This document shows, piece after piece, positions 27,617 to 35,678 of a DNA stretch of 37,678 bases (position 1 is the first letter of the stretch; each line of letters opens with the position of its first letter). The notes under the pieces were generated by a model that made no database searches, had not been told where the DNA came from, and saw only the letters and a list, made by a program, of their open reading frames with translations. A program made the position numbers and the translations under genes. This DNA comes from Tissierellia bacterium (GTDB lineage Bacteria > Bacillota > Clostridia > Tissierellales > Tepidimicrobiaceae): contig JAAYRD010000001.1 in assembly GCA_012518955.1 (NCBI GenBank), positions 1 through 37,678 on the forward strand. Reading direction: 5' to 3'.

Positions 27617-28783
27617 TTATTGTAGATTTTTAGCAAAATCTAGATAAAATATTTTGTTTTTTATATCTTTCAATGCTCTACCTTTCAATTCTCCTTCCAG
27701 CTTTCCAGATTTTTGTAGATGTTTCAATATTATATCTACATTATCAAACCACTTTTGGCTCGCTTCTATAGTGTAGATTGTAGTAGTACTCCTAGCCGCA
27801 TCTTTTGACATCCCGGTCCAATCTGCTACCAACTTTCCTGCGTCTTCCTTGTTTTCATTTGCATATTCCGATGCAATGACTAATAGCTTAAAAAGCTGTT
27901 CCATTTCCTCAGGATAATCTTCTATAGCATCATCTGTAGCTGAAAATACACAACATGGGAATTCATGCCATTTACCACTTGGTGGTAAATCTCTCATATC
28001 TAGAACAACCTTTCCTGCCTTTTCAACTTCAGCCAATTCTGGGAAAGGTGATAGCCCAATCCATCCATCTACTTGTTCATTTGTTAATGAAGGAATTAAG
28101 TTGGCAGTTCCTTTTAAGTCTAGTAATAGTATATCTGAGTTTATATCATCCGGGTCTTCTGTAGCCATTATATTCATTTCTTTCATTACTGTTTCAAACA
28201 GAATTGCAGAGACATTATCAGGTGAGGGGTAGCCTATTATTACAGGTTTGTCCTGTATCTTTACATATTCTATAAAATCATCTGCATTGTTTATAGGTGA
28301 ATCTTCTGACATCACTAGTCCAATACCATCAACATTAATAGGCCCTAATATCTTTATTTTATGACCATCGTCTATAACAGTCAATGGAAGATCTATAGAT
28401 GAAAGACCCATTTGCAAGTCACCTTGAGTCATCATAGCCATTATTTCTTCTCCATCATCGACTGCTACAAGATCTATATTAGCTATCTCATCATCACCAG
28501 ACATAAGTACATATTCTTCTCCACCTACAACCTCTTTTAAGTACACACCTTCATCTTTAAACTCTTCATTCATAGCTGCTGCTACAATTAAAGGTGCTTG
28601 ATGGTTGCTAAAGATATAGCCAATACTTAATGTGGGAATATCATTTGATTCCTCTTTTTCTTCTTCTATTTCTTCCACTTCTTCCTTTACTGTCTCCTCT
28701 TCCTTTTCCTTGCTAGCACACCCTACCATTAAGGTCAATACTATTACCAGTGCTAATACAAAACACAAACCTCTTCTTTTCAA
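27617..28783 (-). CDS. ABC-type substrate-binding lipoprotein, NrtA/SsuA-like, Ser variant of the Sec/Cys receptors
   Basis: Extracellular receptor of the nitrate/sulfonate/taurine class, 388 aa. TTG start with GAGGAG 8 nt upstream. Signal peptide, lipobox MVGC (Cys22), then an extremely Glu-rich linker to about residue 48. The mature part aligns by eye with the tandem receptors at 33307-35647: SIGYIFSNHQAPLIVA here against NVGYYNUDHMIGGPVG, and EFPCCVFSATDD against GVCCAFSLN. At the Sec/Cys site it has Ser, the ordinary state for the class. No permease or ATPase is adjacent on this transcript; it may share the one at 31001-32574. Monocistronic, between its own promoter and terminator. Confidence 0.8.
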   Translation of the reverse strand: MKRRGLCFVLALVIVLTLMVGCASKEKEEETVKEEVEEIEEEKEESNDIPTLSIGYIFSNHQAPLIVAAAMNEEFKDEGVYLKEVVGGEEYVLMSGDDEIANIDLVAVDDGEEIMAMMTQGDLQMGLSSIDLPLTVIDDGHKIKILGPINVDGIGLVMSEDSPINNADDFIEYVKIQDKPVIIGYPSPDNVSAILFETVMKEMNIMATEDPDDINSDILLLDLKGTANLIPSLTNEQVDGWIGLSPFPELAEVEKAGKVVLDMRDLPPSGKWHEFPCCVFSATDDAIEDYPEEMEQLFKLLVIASEYANENKEDAGKLVADWTGMSKDAARSTTTIYTIEASQKWFDNVDIILKHLQKSGKLEGELKGRALKDIKNKIFYLDFAKNLQ

Positions 28784-28822
28784 TTATAACACTCCTCTTT
28801 TCCTTACGTTTCTACAATATCA

Positions 28823-28851
28823 ATTATATATTTATATGCTTAAATTATCCA
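28823..28851 (-). promoter_or_regulatory. Promoter of the 388-aa binding-protein gene
   Basis: Minus strand TGGATA (28846-28851), 17-nt spacer, TATAAT (28823-28828), in the 127-bp gap after the molybdoenzyme gene. Confidence 0.6.
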
Positions 28852-28910
28852 GTGTTTTTCTTTACATAGGTTTGTTGTTCTTATTATCAATTTTAGTAAT
28901 CTAACAATTC

Positions 28911-30950
28911 TTATAAGGATGTGAGTTTCACCAATAACGCCCTATCTGGTGGGAATCCACTTATGGGATCTAAGTTTTCATTGTCCGTAAGTTCATTTGC
29001 ATTGGCATCATTCCAGCCATGTGAAATCAAAGCTGTTGTAGGTAATACATCTTCCGTTATTTCAGCCTTTAATTTTATGCTTCCCCTTAGACTTTCAACC
29101 TTAACCATATCTCCATCCTTAATCTTTTTCCTTTCTGCTATCTGAGGATTAATTTTGACCTTTGCCACCTCTTCTTGGCTTTTATAACCGTTGAGAGACT
29201 CTATGTTTCTATATCTTGAATGATAATATTGTAAATACCTAGCTCCAGTTGATAATACCAGTGGGTATTCCTCTGCTAATTCTTTCGTTGATAATGGACT
29301 TTCAGCTGGTTCATTATATATAGGCAAAGGATCATATCCTGATTTCTCTAAAGTTGTAGAATATATCTCCACTTTTTTAGAAGGGGTATTGAATCCATTT
29401 TTAGTATATTTCTTTTCTTCAAAGGTTCTATATTTATACCCATAGTTCATATTAAGCATTTCTTCAAATGTTTTTCCTATCTTTTGAAACCTATATCCTA
29501 TAGCCTCTTCATCAGAATTCCAAGGAAAAGCTTCTTCAAGTCCCATACCTTTGGCTATATCAGAGATAAATTTACACTCTGATATACCTTGTTTGCTCTC
29601 TATTAATTTAGGTGCTAAGCCTACTATACCGTCACCAGAACTATCCACACCATTCCATATCTCATACCTTTCTATAGGGAATGTTCCTGGAATGATGATA
29701 TCTGCCATCTTAGCTGTTTCAGTCATAAAATTATCCATTACCACTAAAAAATCTAAAGCTTTTAATGCTTCCCTTAGCTTATTAACATTAGGCCATGTTA
29801 AGATAGGATTACTTCCAATGATCATCATTCCTTTTAATGGATAGGGTTTGTCTTCTAATATTGCATCGCTAAATATATTGGCTTGTGCACTATTATAATT
29901 AGCACAGAACAGCGGATATTCAGATTTCCCTATAGGTTCCCTATTGTATTTAACATTCTCCAACTCTAGAGAAGATAAAGGGGGAGGAGGACTCATAGTA
30001 GCTCCTCCAATTATATCTATATATCCCATAATTGCTTGAAGTATTGAAATTGCTCTAGCTGTTTGAAATCCATTTGATAAAAGCTCTATTGCTATTCCAG
30101 GAGAAATGTTCCCTGGTTTATTGTTGGCAAATATCCTAGCACCTTCTACAATAAGCTCCTTAGGAACATCTGTAATCTTTTCAACCTTTTCCGGTATATA
30201 GTCTTTGACTAATTCAACTAGTTTGTCAAAACCTACGGTCCATTCTTCTACAAAATCTTTGTCGTAGAGTTCTTCCTCAATTATTATATGGATTAGACCC
30301 AAGGCTAATGCCCCGTCTGTTCCTGGTCTTAGTTGTAAATGAACATCTGCCCTTTTGGCAGTATAGGTTTTTTGAGGGTCTACTACAATCAATTTAGCCC
30401 CATTATTTATAGCCTTGTTTATATCCATCATTTGACTCGGCCTAGAATTCATAGGATTATATCCCCACAAAACTATACATTTACTATTTTTATAATCAGC
30501 ACTAGGAAGAACCCCTACAGTCATCTTATTTGCCATCTCCTTTGATAGATGACAATGGCTTCCCGCTGATGATTGGTTTGGAGTACCATAAGCTTGTCCA
30601 AACCTTCTTACATGTCCTGAAAATTGCTTTCTAACCCCTGCTTCTCCTGTATGTACTGCCAATGATTCACTTCCAAAATTTTCTTTTAAGTATGTAAATT
30701 TTTCAACTATAATATCAATTGCCTCTTCATAGCTTATTTCATGCCAATTCCCATTTTCATCTTTTTTCATTGGACAACTCAATCTATCCTTAGCGTAGAG
30801 CATCTCAGGCAATGCCCTTCCCTTAGGACAAGTAAATCCTTTAGATATAGGATGTTCCTTGTCTCCCTTCACAGAGAGCACCTTGTTATCTTCCACCATT
30901 ACTTCAATTCCACAATTTCCACTACAAAGAGTACATATTCCTTTAGCCAC
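28911..30950 (-). CDS. Molybdopterin (bis-MGD) oxidoreductase, FDH/thiosulfate reductase superfamily, Cys ligand
   Basis: DMSO-reductase-superfamily enzyme, 679 aa, cytoplasmic (no Tat signal). Residues 1-55: 4Fe-4S domain with CTLCSGNC (C6, C9, C13) and CPKG (C41; the following Lys is the usual electron relay). Residues from about 55 to 550: molybdopterin domains; AGSHCHLS places Cys133-His134 where E. coli FDH-H has Sec-His, so Mo or W is probably Cys-ligated. C-terminal from about 570: cofactor-binding domain with LVLSTGARYLQYYHSRYRN. Start at GTG 30950 (MAKGICTLC) because AAGGTGG lies 8 nt upstream; the track's ATG 36 nt earlier has no ribosome site. 50 nt after the ABC ATPase gene, apparently the same operon. 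No partner subunit visible. Substrate unknown. Confidence 0.88.
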   Translation of the reverse strand: MAKGICTLCSGNCGIEVMVEDNKVLSVKGDKEHPISKGFTCPKGRALPEMLYAKDRLSCPMKKDENGNWHEISYEEAIDIIVEKFTYLKENFGSESLAVHTGEAGVRKQFSGHVRRFGQAYGTPNQSSAGSHCHLSKEMANKMTVGVLPSADYKNSKCIVLWGYNPMNSRPSQMMDINKAINNGAKLIVVDPQKTYTAKRADVHLQLRPGTDGALALGLIHIIIEEELYDKDFVEEWTVGFDKLVELVKDYIPEKVEKITDVPKELIVEGARIFANNKPGNISPGIAIELLSNGFQTARAISILQAIMGYIDIIGGATMSPPPPLSSLELENVKYNREPIGKSEYPLFCANYNSAQANIFSDAILEDKPYPLKGMMIIGSNPILTWPNVNKLREALKALDFLVVMDNFMTETAKMADIIIPGTFPIERYEIWNGVDSSGDGIVGLAPKLIESKQGISECKFISDIAKGMGLEEAFPWNSDEEAIGYRFQKIGKTFEEMLNMNYGYKYRTFEEKKYTKNGFNTPSKKVEIYSTTLEKSGYDPLPIYNEPAESPLSTKELAEEYPLVLSTGARYLQYYHSRYRNIESLNGYKSQEEVAKVKINPQIAERKKIKDGDMVKVESLRGSIKLKAEITEDVLPTTALISHGWNDANANELTDNENLDPISGFPPDRALLVKLTSL

Positions 30951-31000
30951 ATCTTCACCCACCTTAATATATTCAAAATAAATCATTTCTATATATCTTA

Positions 31001-31765
31001 TTAATCCTCTGTCATCTCCGGACTTGCCTTTGTTAAGGCTATAGTCAATTGATTTTTATACTTCTCATACTCAATAGATTTCCTATTCCTAGGCCTATCC
31101 AACTCTATATTCATATCTTCTACTATTTGACCTTTATTGGTAGACATAACTATAACCCTATCACTTAAATAAACTGCCTCATCTACATCATGAGTAACCA
31201 TAACCACTGTTGTCCTATCCCTTAGCCAAATTTCTTCCAATTCATCCTGTAGGCTCTGTCTCATCTGAAAGTCCAAAGCTCCTAAAGGCTCGTCCATTAG
31301 AAGTACACTTGGTTTAGTAGCCAAGGCCCTAACCAATGCAGTCCTTTGTTTCATTCCTCCAGAGATTTGGTGGGGATATAGCCCTTCCCTACCTTCCAAT
31401 TGAGACATTTCCAGCAGAACTTTCAGTCTTTCTTCCCTTTCTGCCTTCGGCATCTTTATTTGCTTCATTGGAAATAATATATTATCTTTCACCGTCATCC
31501 AAGGAAATAAGGCATAGTTTTGGAATACAAATCCTCTATCTGGACCTGCTTTTACAACCTTTTTTCCTTCCACTATTATTGAGCCTGAATCAGGTTTTTG
31601 AAATCCCGCTATTATAGTTAGCAAAGTAGTCTTCCCACAACCCGAAGGTCCAAGTAATGATATAAATTGTCCCTTGTCCACTTCAAAGCTAATATCCTTA
31701 AGTACTTGATTTATATTTCCGTTACTGATAAAGGTTTTATTGATTGCATCCACCGTTAGTTCCAT
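31001..31765 (-). CDS. saoA: ABC transporter ATPase of the selenoprotein importer (SsuB/TauB-like)
   Basis: Energises the importer whose permease is encoded just upstream, 254 aa. Walker A GPSGCGKTT, VFQNYALFPWMTV, signature ISGGMKQRTALVRAL, Walker B VLLMDEPLGALD, H-loop VMVTHDVDEAV: the pattern of nitrate/sulfonate/taurine ATPases. The track starts at 31783, but that ATG has no ribosome site and lies inside the permease reading frame after the Sec codon is read through. ATG at 31765 overlaps the true permease stop as TAATG, with GGAGG 11 nt upstream, a coupled start. The name follows the Sao set from memory. Confidence 0.88.
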   Translation of the reverse strand: MELTVDAINKTFISNGNINQVLKDISFEVDKGQFISLLGPSGCGKTTLLTIIAGFQKPDSGSIIVEGKKVVKAGPDRGFVFQNYALFPWMTVKDNILFPMKQIKMPKAEREERLKVLLEMSQLEGREGLYPHQISGGMKQRTALVRALATKPSVLLMDEPLGALDFQMRQSLQDELEEIWLRDRTTVVMVTHDVDEAVYLSDRVIVMSTNKGQIVEDMNIELDRPRNRKSIEYEKYKNQLTIALTKASPEMTED

Positions 31766-32574
31766 TACTGTGCGTGCCTCCATTTAGTAAGTGTTTTATT
31801 AATAATTTGTAGTATCCTATCGATACCAAAGCCAACAAACGCAGACATAAACATCAGTGCCATAAGCACATCTGTTTGCATTCTAGTTTGGGCTTCAACC
31901 ATAGAGTAGCCAAGACCGGCACTCGTCGCTATGAACTCCGCTCAGACAACGGACATCCAACCAGTACCTACAGCAATCCTTGCTCCTGTAAGCACATCGG
32001 GTATTGAAGCTGGAATTATTACATTAACAAATATACTAAGTGGACCTGCTCCCATACTCCTGGCTGCATTATAGTAATCCTTTGAAATACCCCTAACTCC
32101 TTGCATTGTATTGAGTATTATTGGAAATACTCCAGAAAGCGCAATCATGAATAAAGTTGGTCCATCCCCTATTCCTAGCCAAATAATGGTTAAAGGAACC
32201 CAGGCCATAATAGGTACCTGTCTTACCGAGTCTATAATACCTCCTAGAAGCTTTTCAGCTAGCTCCGAAAGACCCATTATATATCCTATGGGTATCCCTG
32301 CCAACAACGCATATAGAAATCCCTTAAGTACTCTTTTCATAGTAATTGACAAATTTAGTAATATCTCTGGATCTGTGACGGAACTAACTAATGCTTTAGC
32401 TATTGCCATAGGCGTAGGTAGTAATAATGGTGAATCTATCCTAATAGCTCCAAAATACCATATTCCAATGACTCCAACAAATACAAGTCCCCTATATATC
32501 CTTTCTTTTATATCTCTTTTTTTCATTTCTGAGTATCTTGATCTTCCTTTATAGAGAGAAGCTTTATTTTCCAT
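31765..32574 (-). CDS. saoP: ABC transporter permease, selenoprotein (TGA read as Sec)
   Basis: SsuC/TauC-type membrane subunit, 269 aa including Sec211. The track stops at TGA 31942-31944, but the frame continues AEFIATSAGLGYSMVEAQT... to TAA at 31765, and this tail is what relatives have (WMSxVAAEMxxxxxGLGY). The EAA loop NAARSMGAGPLS and PASIPDVLTGAR lie before the Sec; Sec directly precedes the conserved Ala-Glu in the next membrane segment. Start at 32574 has GGGGGG 8 nt upstream but overlaps saoB by 52 nt; ATG 32526, overlapping the saoB stop as ATGA, is an alternative giving 253 aa. Pseudogene status is unlikely given conservation past the TGA and the intact neighbours. Confidence 0.85.
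31905..31923 (-). promoter_or_regulatory. Candidate bacterial SECIS hairpin of saoP
   Basis: 18 nt after the UGA the mRNA can form AGUGCC-GGUCUU-GGC(U)ACU: six pairs with one bulged U. The GGUCU in the loop is the element SelB contacts in the E. coli fdhF SECIS. Position and loop fit a bSECIS; other Sec genes here have weaker-looking candidates (for example CUGGU/ACUAG, 37471-37492). Confidence 0.5.
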
Positions 32575-33314
32575 TTTTCTAACCCCCCTTCTTCTAAATC
32601 AGTTTTAGTGTAGTTGTAAAAATGTTGTTTCAATAAATTTTCTTCCTCCATCAATTCTTCTAAGGATTCATTATATATCTTTATAAATTTCTTAAATTGT
32701 CTAGTTTTCTTAAACTCTGTATTAGATAGTAGAACATAGGTGGTATAATCTCCATCAACTACTGTATCTTCCTTTGTTCCATTTAAATGTACTCCCTTTA
32801 TAAAATCAATTATAATTGCATCCACTTCCCCTTTCTCTAATGCATAGGGAAGAGCTCCCACCATCATTGAAACTATTTCTACATCTTCTCCAAATCTTTT
32901 CCTTATTAAATCTATTTGATAATCCCTATCCTGAGTCATACCAACTACTTTAGGACTCTGGGTATTCATAACAAATATATCTGAATTCATCGTGCATTCA
33001 GAGATTACCTCAAACCCTTCCGTATTTTCAAGATATTCTTTAGCTGCCTCTTTGCATATAATTGCCATATCCAATAAATCTGAGCTCAAGGCCCATTGAG
33101 AAGTTTTGGCTCAGCAGTCCTTTATAAAATAGGCTTCTAATTCATCTCCCGCCTTTATTTTTTCATCTTTTATCATATAATCTACAACAAAACCAGAAAT
33201 ATCATCAGACACTCCAACCCTCACCTTTCCTCCCACCAATACTTCTGATGGGAGAAAAAAGGTTATGGTTATAGCTACTCCAATAATCAGTATTATTAGA
33301 AGTATTCTATTCAT
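32523..33314 (-). CDS. saoB: Membrane-anchored substrate-binding selenoprotein with Cys-Sec pair
   Basis: 263 aa with Sec68; the track shows two fragments (33111-33314 and 32523-33089) separated by TGA 33111-33113. Residues 3-22 form an uncleaved or signal-anchor helix (ILLIILIIGVAITITFF) with no lipobox Cys. The rest resembles a periplasmic-binding type 2 domain: VRVGVSDDISGFVVDYMI, then FIKDC-Sec-AKTSQWALSS..DMAIICKEAAK, then a second lobe (VGALPYALEKGEVDAIIID). Cys67-Sec68 is a vicinal thiol-selenol that could hold a soft metal or metalloid. Starts with an 8-nt overlap with the preceding receptor gene. I recall SaoB as an ABC substrate-binding (seleno)protein of this kind. Confidence 0.82.
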
Positions 33315-34413
33315 CTATTCCATCTATCTCCATTGCTTTTTGTTTAAATTCCTCATAGCCCATACCTATAGGAAATATTGGATCTACCTTTTCTTTGATA
33401 AATTCATCAAAATCGTCTAAATTAGCTGCATTGTAAATATCATAAGCTATTAGATCTTCAAACTCAGGCAATTTTTCTATTAAATCATATTTTTCATATA
33501 CATTATAAGCATGTTGGAAATTTTCTTCTTCAATTTGCCATGTTAAGGTTCTACCCTCTTCTACACATTTTTTATATATAGTCATGATTGCAACTTCTTC
33601 TGGAACATTATAATATTCAGCAAATATCTTTGCTGCTTCATAAGGATGCTCATATACATATTCTATACTCTTTTGATGGGCTAGTAATAACTTTTTAGCT
33701 AGCTCTGGATGCTCTTCTACGAATTTTTCATTTAAGGAGAAAGCACAACAAATACCCATTTTATCATCCATCTCCATGTAAGTAGCCATTATCTTACCAG
33801 TACCATCATAGACAGCCATAGAACCCCAAGGGTCACAAGCGGTAAAGGCCTTGATTTGACCAGTACTTAAAGCCATGTATGCATCTGCATCTGAACCAAT
33901 ATTTACTAGATCATAATCCTCTTCATCCGTAGATAGATTTAATATCTTTGAATATCCAGCTATCCAACCTTCACCTTTAGGATTACCAATAGCTACTTTT
34001 TGACCATATAATTCTTCTGGATCTTCTATATCATTTGCTACTACCAAATACATAGAACCTCCAATATGGTTGTTAGCTCCAATTAAAATTGGAGAACCTT
34101 GACCATTAGCAGCAATCAACCCTCTATTACCAATATATCCAGCATCCATCTGTCCTGCTGCCATAGCCTCTGGAACTTTACCATTTCCAGTTAACTTTAC
34201 ATTTAACCCCAACTCTTCATAAATTCCTGCTGCCTCACCAATTGGTGCACCTACCATATGGTCACAATTGTAATAGCCTAAATTGATTTCATAATCATCT
34301 GCAACATCTTTTCCAGCTATTGGTTTTGCTCCCGTATCTTTCTTGCCACAGCCCACCAAGGATGTAGCCATTAAAATTCCCACCAATAAGAACAATAGTA
34401 TTCTTTTTTTCAT
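33307..34413 (-). CDS. ABC substrate-binding lipoprotein, NrtA/SsuA-like, Cys form
   Basis: Extracellular receptor, 368 aa. Signal peptide MKKRILLFLLVGILM, lipobox LVGC (Cys22). The first strand of the mature domain ends in GYYNC (Cys50), exactly where the tandem copy at 34547-35647 has Sec. Other likely site residues: FTACDPWGSM and GICCAFSLN with a Cys pair. Start at 34413 (MKKR) is 10 nt from GGAGG; the track adds three codons. It overlaps saoB by 8 nt, so receptor and SaoB are coupled. Product of a tandem duplication; 50 bp at the 3' end are identical in both copies. It probably feeds the SaoP-SaoA transporter. Confidence 0.85.
   Translation of the reverse strand: MKKRILLFLLVGILMATSLVGCGKKDTGAKPIAGKDVADDYEINLGYYNCDHMVGAPIGEAAGIYEELGLNVKLTGNGKVPEAMAAGQMDAGYIGNRGLIAANGQGSPILIGANNHIGGSMYLVVANDIEDPEELYGQKVAIGNPKGEGWIAGYSKILNLSTDEEDYDLVNIGSDADAYMALSTGQIKAFTACDPWGSMAVYDGTGKIMATYMEMDDKMGICCAFSLNEKFVEEHPELAKKLLLAHQKSIEYVYEHPYEAAKIFAEYYNVPEEVAIMTIYKKCVEEGRTLTWQIEEENFQHAYNVYEKYDLIEKLPEFEDLIAYDIYNAANLDDFDEFIKEKVDPIFPIGMGYEEFKQKAMEIDGIDE
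33308..33357. repeat. 50-bp direct repeat, copy 1
   Basis: Identical to 34548-34597. Covers the last codons of the receptor gene (QKAMEIDGIDE) and the ATGAATA start of saoB. Confidence 0.9.
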
Positions 34414-34518
34414 GTTCACCATTCCTCCACTTTAGTTGTATATTTCTCTGATTATCATCATAAGAGCCATCCCATTGTATTACCACAATTTCCACCAAAT
34501 GTAATAGCTTATCTTTCT

Positions 34519-34554
34519 TTAAACAACCCATAGTATTAAGAATATCTTATTCAT
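34519..34554 (-). pseudogene. Possible remnant of a duplicated saoB start
   Basis: After the Sec receptor gene the minus strand reads MNKIFLILWVV and then TAA, overlapping the receptor stop exactly as saoB (MNRILLIILII...) overlaps the Cys receptor. It suggests the duplicated unit included the start of saoB and the second copy decayed. Only about 11 codons can be compared, and the first lie in the identical repeat, so the case is moderate. The remaining 100 nt up to the next gene show no saoB similarity. Confidence 0.4.
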
Positions 34555-35647
34555 CTATTCCATCTATCTCCATTGCTTTTTGTTTAAATTCCTCATAAGT
34601 CATACCTACAGGTAAAATCGGATCTACTTCTTCTTTTATGAAGGTATCAAAGTCTTTTGCTCCACATTCAGCCAATATTTGTTCATATACAACATCTTCA
34701 TACTCTGGCAACTTTTCTAAAAGATCATATTTTTCATATATACTATAAGCATGTTCAAAATTATCATGGTCTAATTTCCAAGTTAAGGTCCTACCTTCTG
34801 CAACGATCTTTTTATAGATAGTCATTATAGAAACTTCCAATGGAACACCAAAGTATTCAGAGAATATCTCAGCTGATTTATATGGATGTTTATAAACATA
34901 TTCTACAGATTTTGTATGAGCTAATACCAATTTTTTTGCCAAATCTGGATGATCCTTTATTAAGTTTGTATTTAGGGAAAATGCACAACATACTCCCATC
35001 CTATCGTCCATTTCCATATAGGTAGCCATAATTTTCCCTACCCCTTCATGTTCTGCCATAGATCCCCATGGATCACAACAAGTATATGCATCGATTTGAC
35101 CCATTTTTAATGCAGTAAACTTATCTGCATCCGAGCCTATATTGACCAATTCATATGCATCAGGATCATCAGTCAGATTTAATATCTTGCCATATCCACA
35201 TTGCCAAGCCTCACTAGTTGATGGATCTGGCATAGCAATTTTTTTACCTAATAAATCCTCTGGTTTTTCAATATCATTTGCTACAACTAGATACATAGAA
35301 CCACCTATATGATTATTCGCTCCTACTACTATTGGAGAGCCTAATGCATTGGCCCCATATAAGCCTCTTGTTCCTATATATCCTGCATCCATCTTCCCTG
35401 CTGCCATGGCCTCTGGAACCTGACCATTTCCAGTTAACTTTACATTTAATCCAAGCTCTTCATAAATTCCTGCAGCTTCCCCAACGGGTCCGCCTATCAT
35501 GTGATCTCAGTTGTAATATCCTACATTTAATTCATAATCCTCCGCAACATCTCCTGATTTTTTACCAGTGTCTTTCTTACTACATCCTGCTAAGGATGTA
35601 GCTACCATTACCCCTACTAGCAAAAATAGTAGTATCCTTTTTTTCAT
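34547..35647 (-). CDS. ABC substrate-binding lipoprotein, NrtA/SsuA-like, selenocysteine form
   Basis: 366 aa with Sec47. The track splits it into 35507-35707 and 34547-35500 at TGA 35507-35509. Read through, GYYN-Sec-DHMIGGPVGEAAGIYEELG lines up with GYYNCDHMVGAPIGEAAG of the Cys copy, and similarity continues without shift on both sides: the strongest Sec evidence in the window. Signal peptide MKKRILLFLLVGVMV, lipobox LAGC (Cys22). Additional cysteines in YTCCDPWGSM (the Cys copy has one fewer) and GVCCAFSLN. Start at 35647 is 10 nt from AAGGAG; two further ATGs just upstream are alternatives. It follows saoC by 31 nt. Confidence 0.9.
34548..34597. repeat. 50-bp direct repeat, copy 2
   Basis: Identical to 33308-33357; the 1,240-bp offset is about one receptor gene plus its spacer, marking a tandem duplication. 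Confidence 0.9.
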
Positions 35648-35678
35648 ATTCATCATTCTCCTTTTTCTTGGTATATGA

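Noticed and set aside
30540-30600. Sec at the Mo-ligand position of the molybdoenzyme
   Set aside because: The codon there is TGC or TGT for Cys (SHCHLS); no TGA is present in this gene.
31765-32574. Permease as a pseudogene with premature stop
   Set aside because: The only lesion is TGA (not TAA or TAG), the frame continues with family-like sequence to a coupled stop/start, and three neighbours show the same pattern.
34295-34531. 78-aa ORF between the two receptors
   Set aside because: Overlaps the start of the Cys receptor in another frame, has no convincing ribosome site and no family-like composition.
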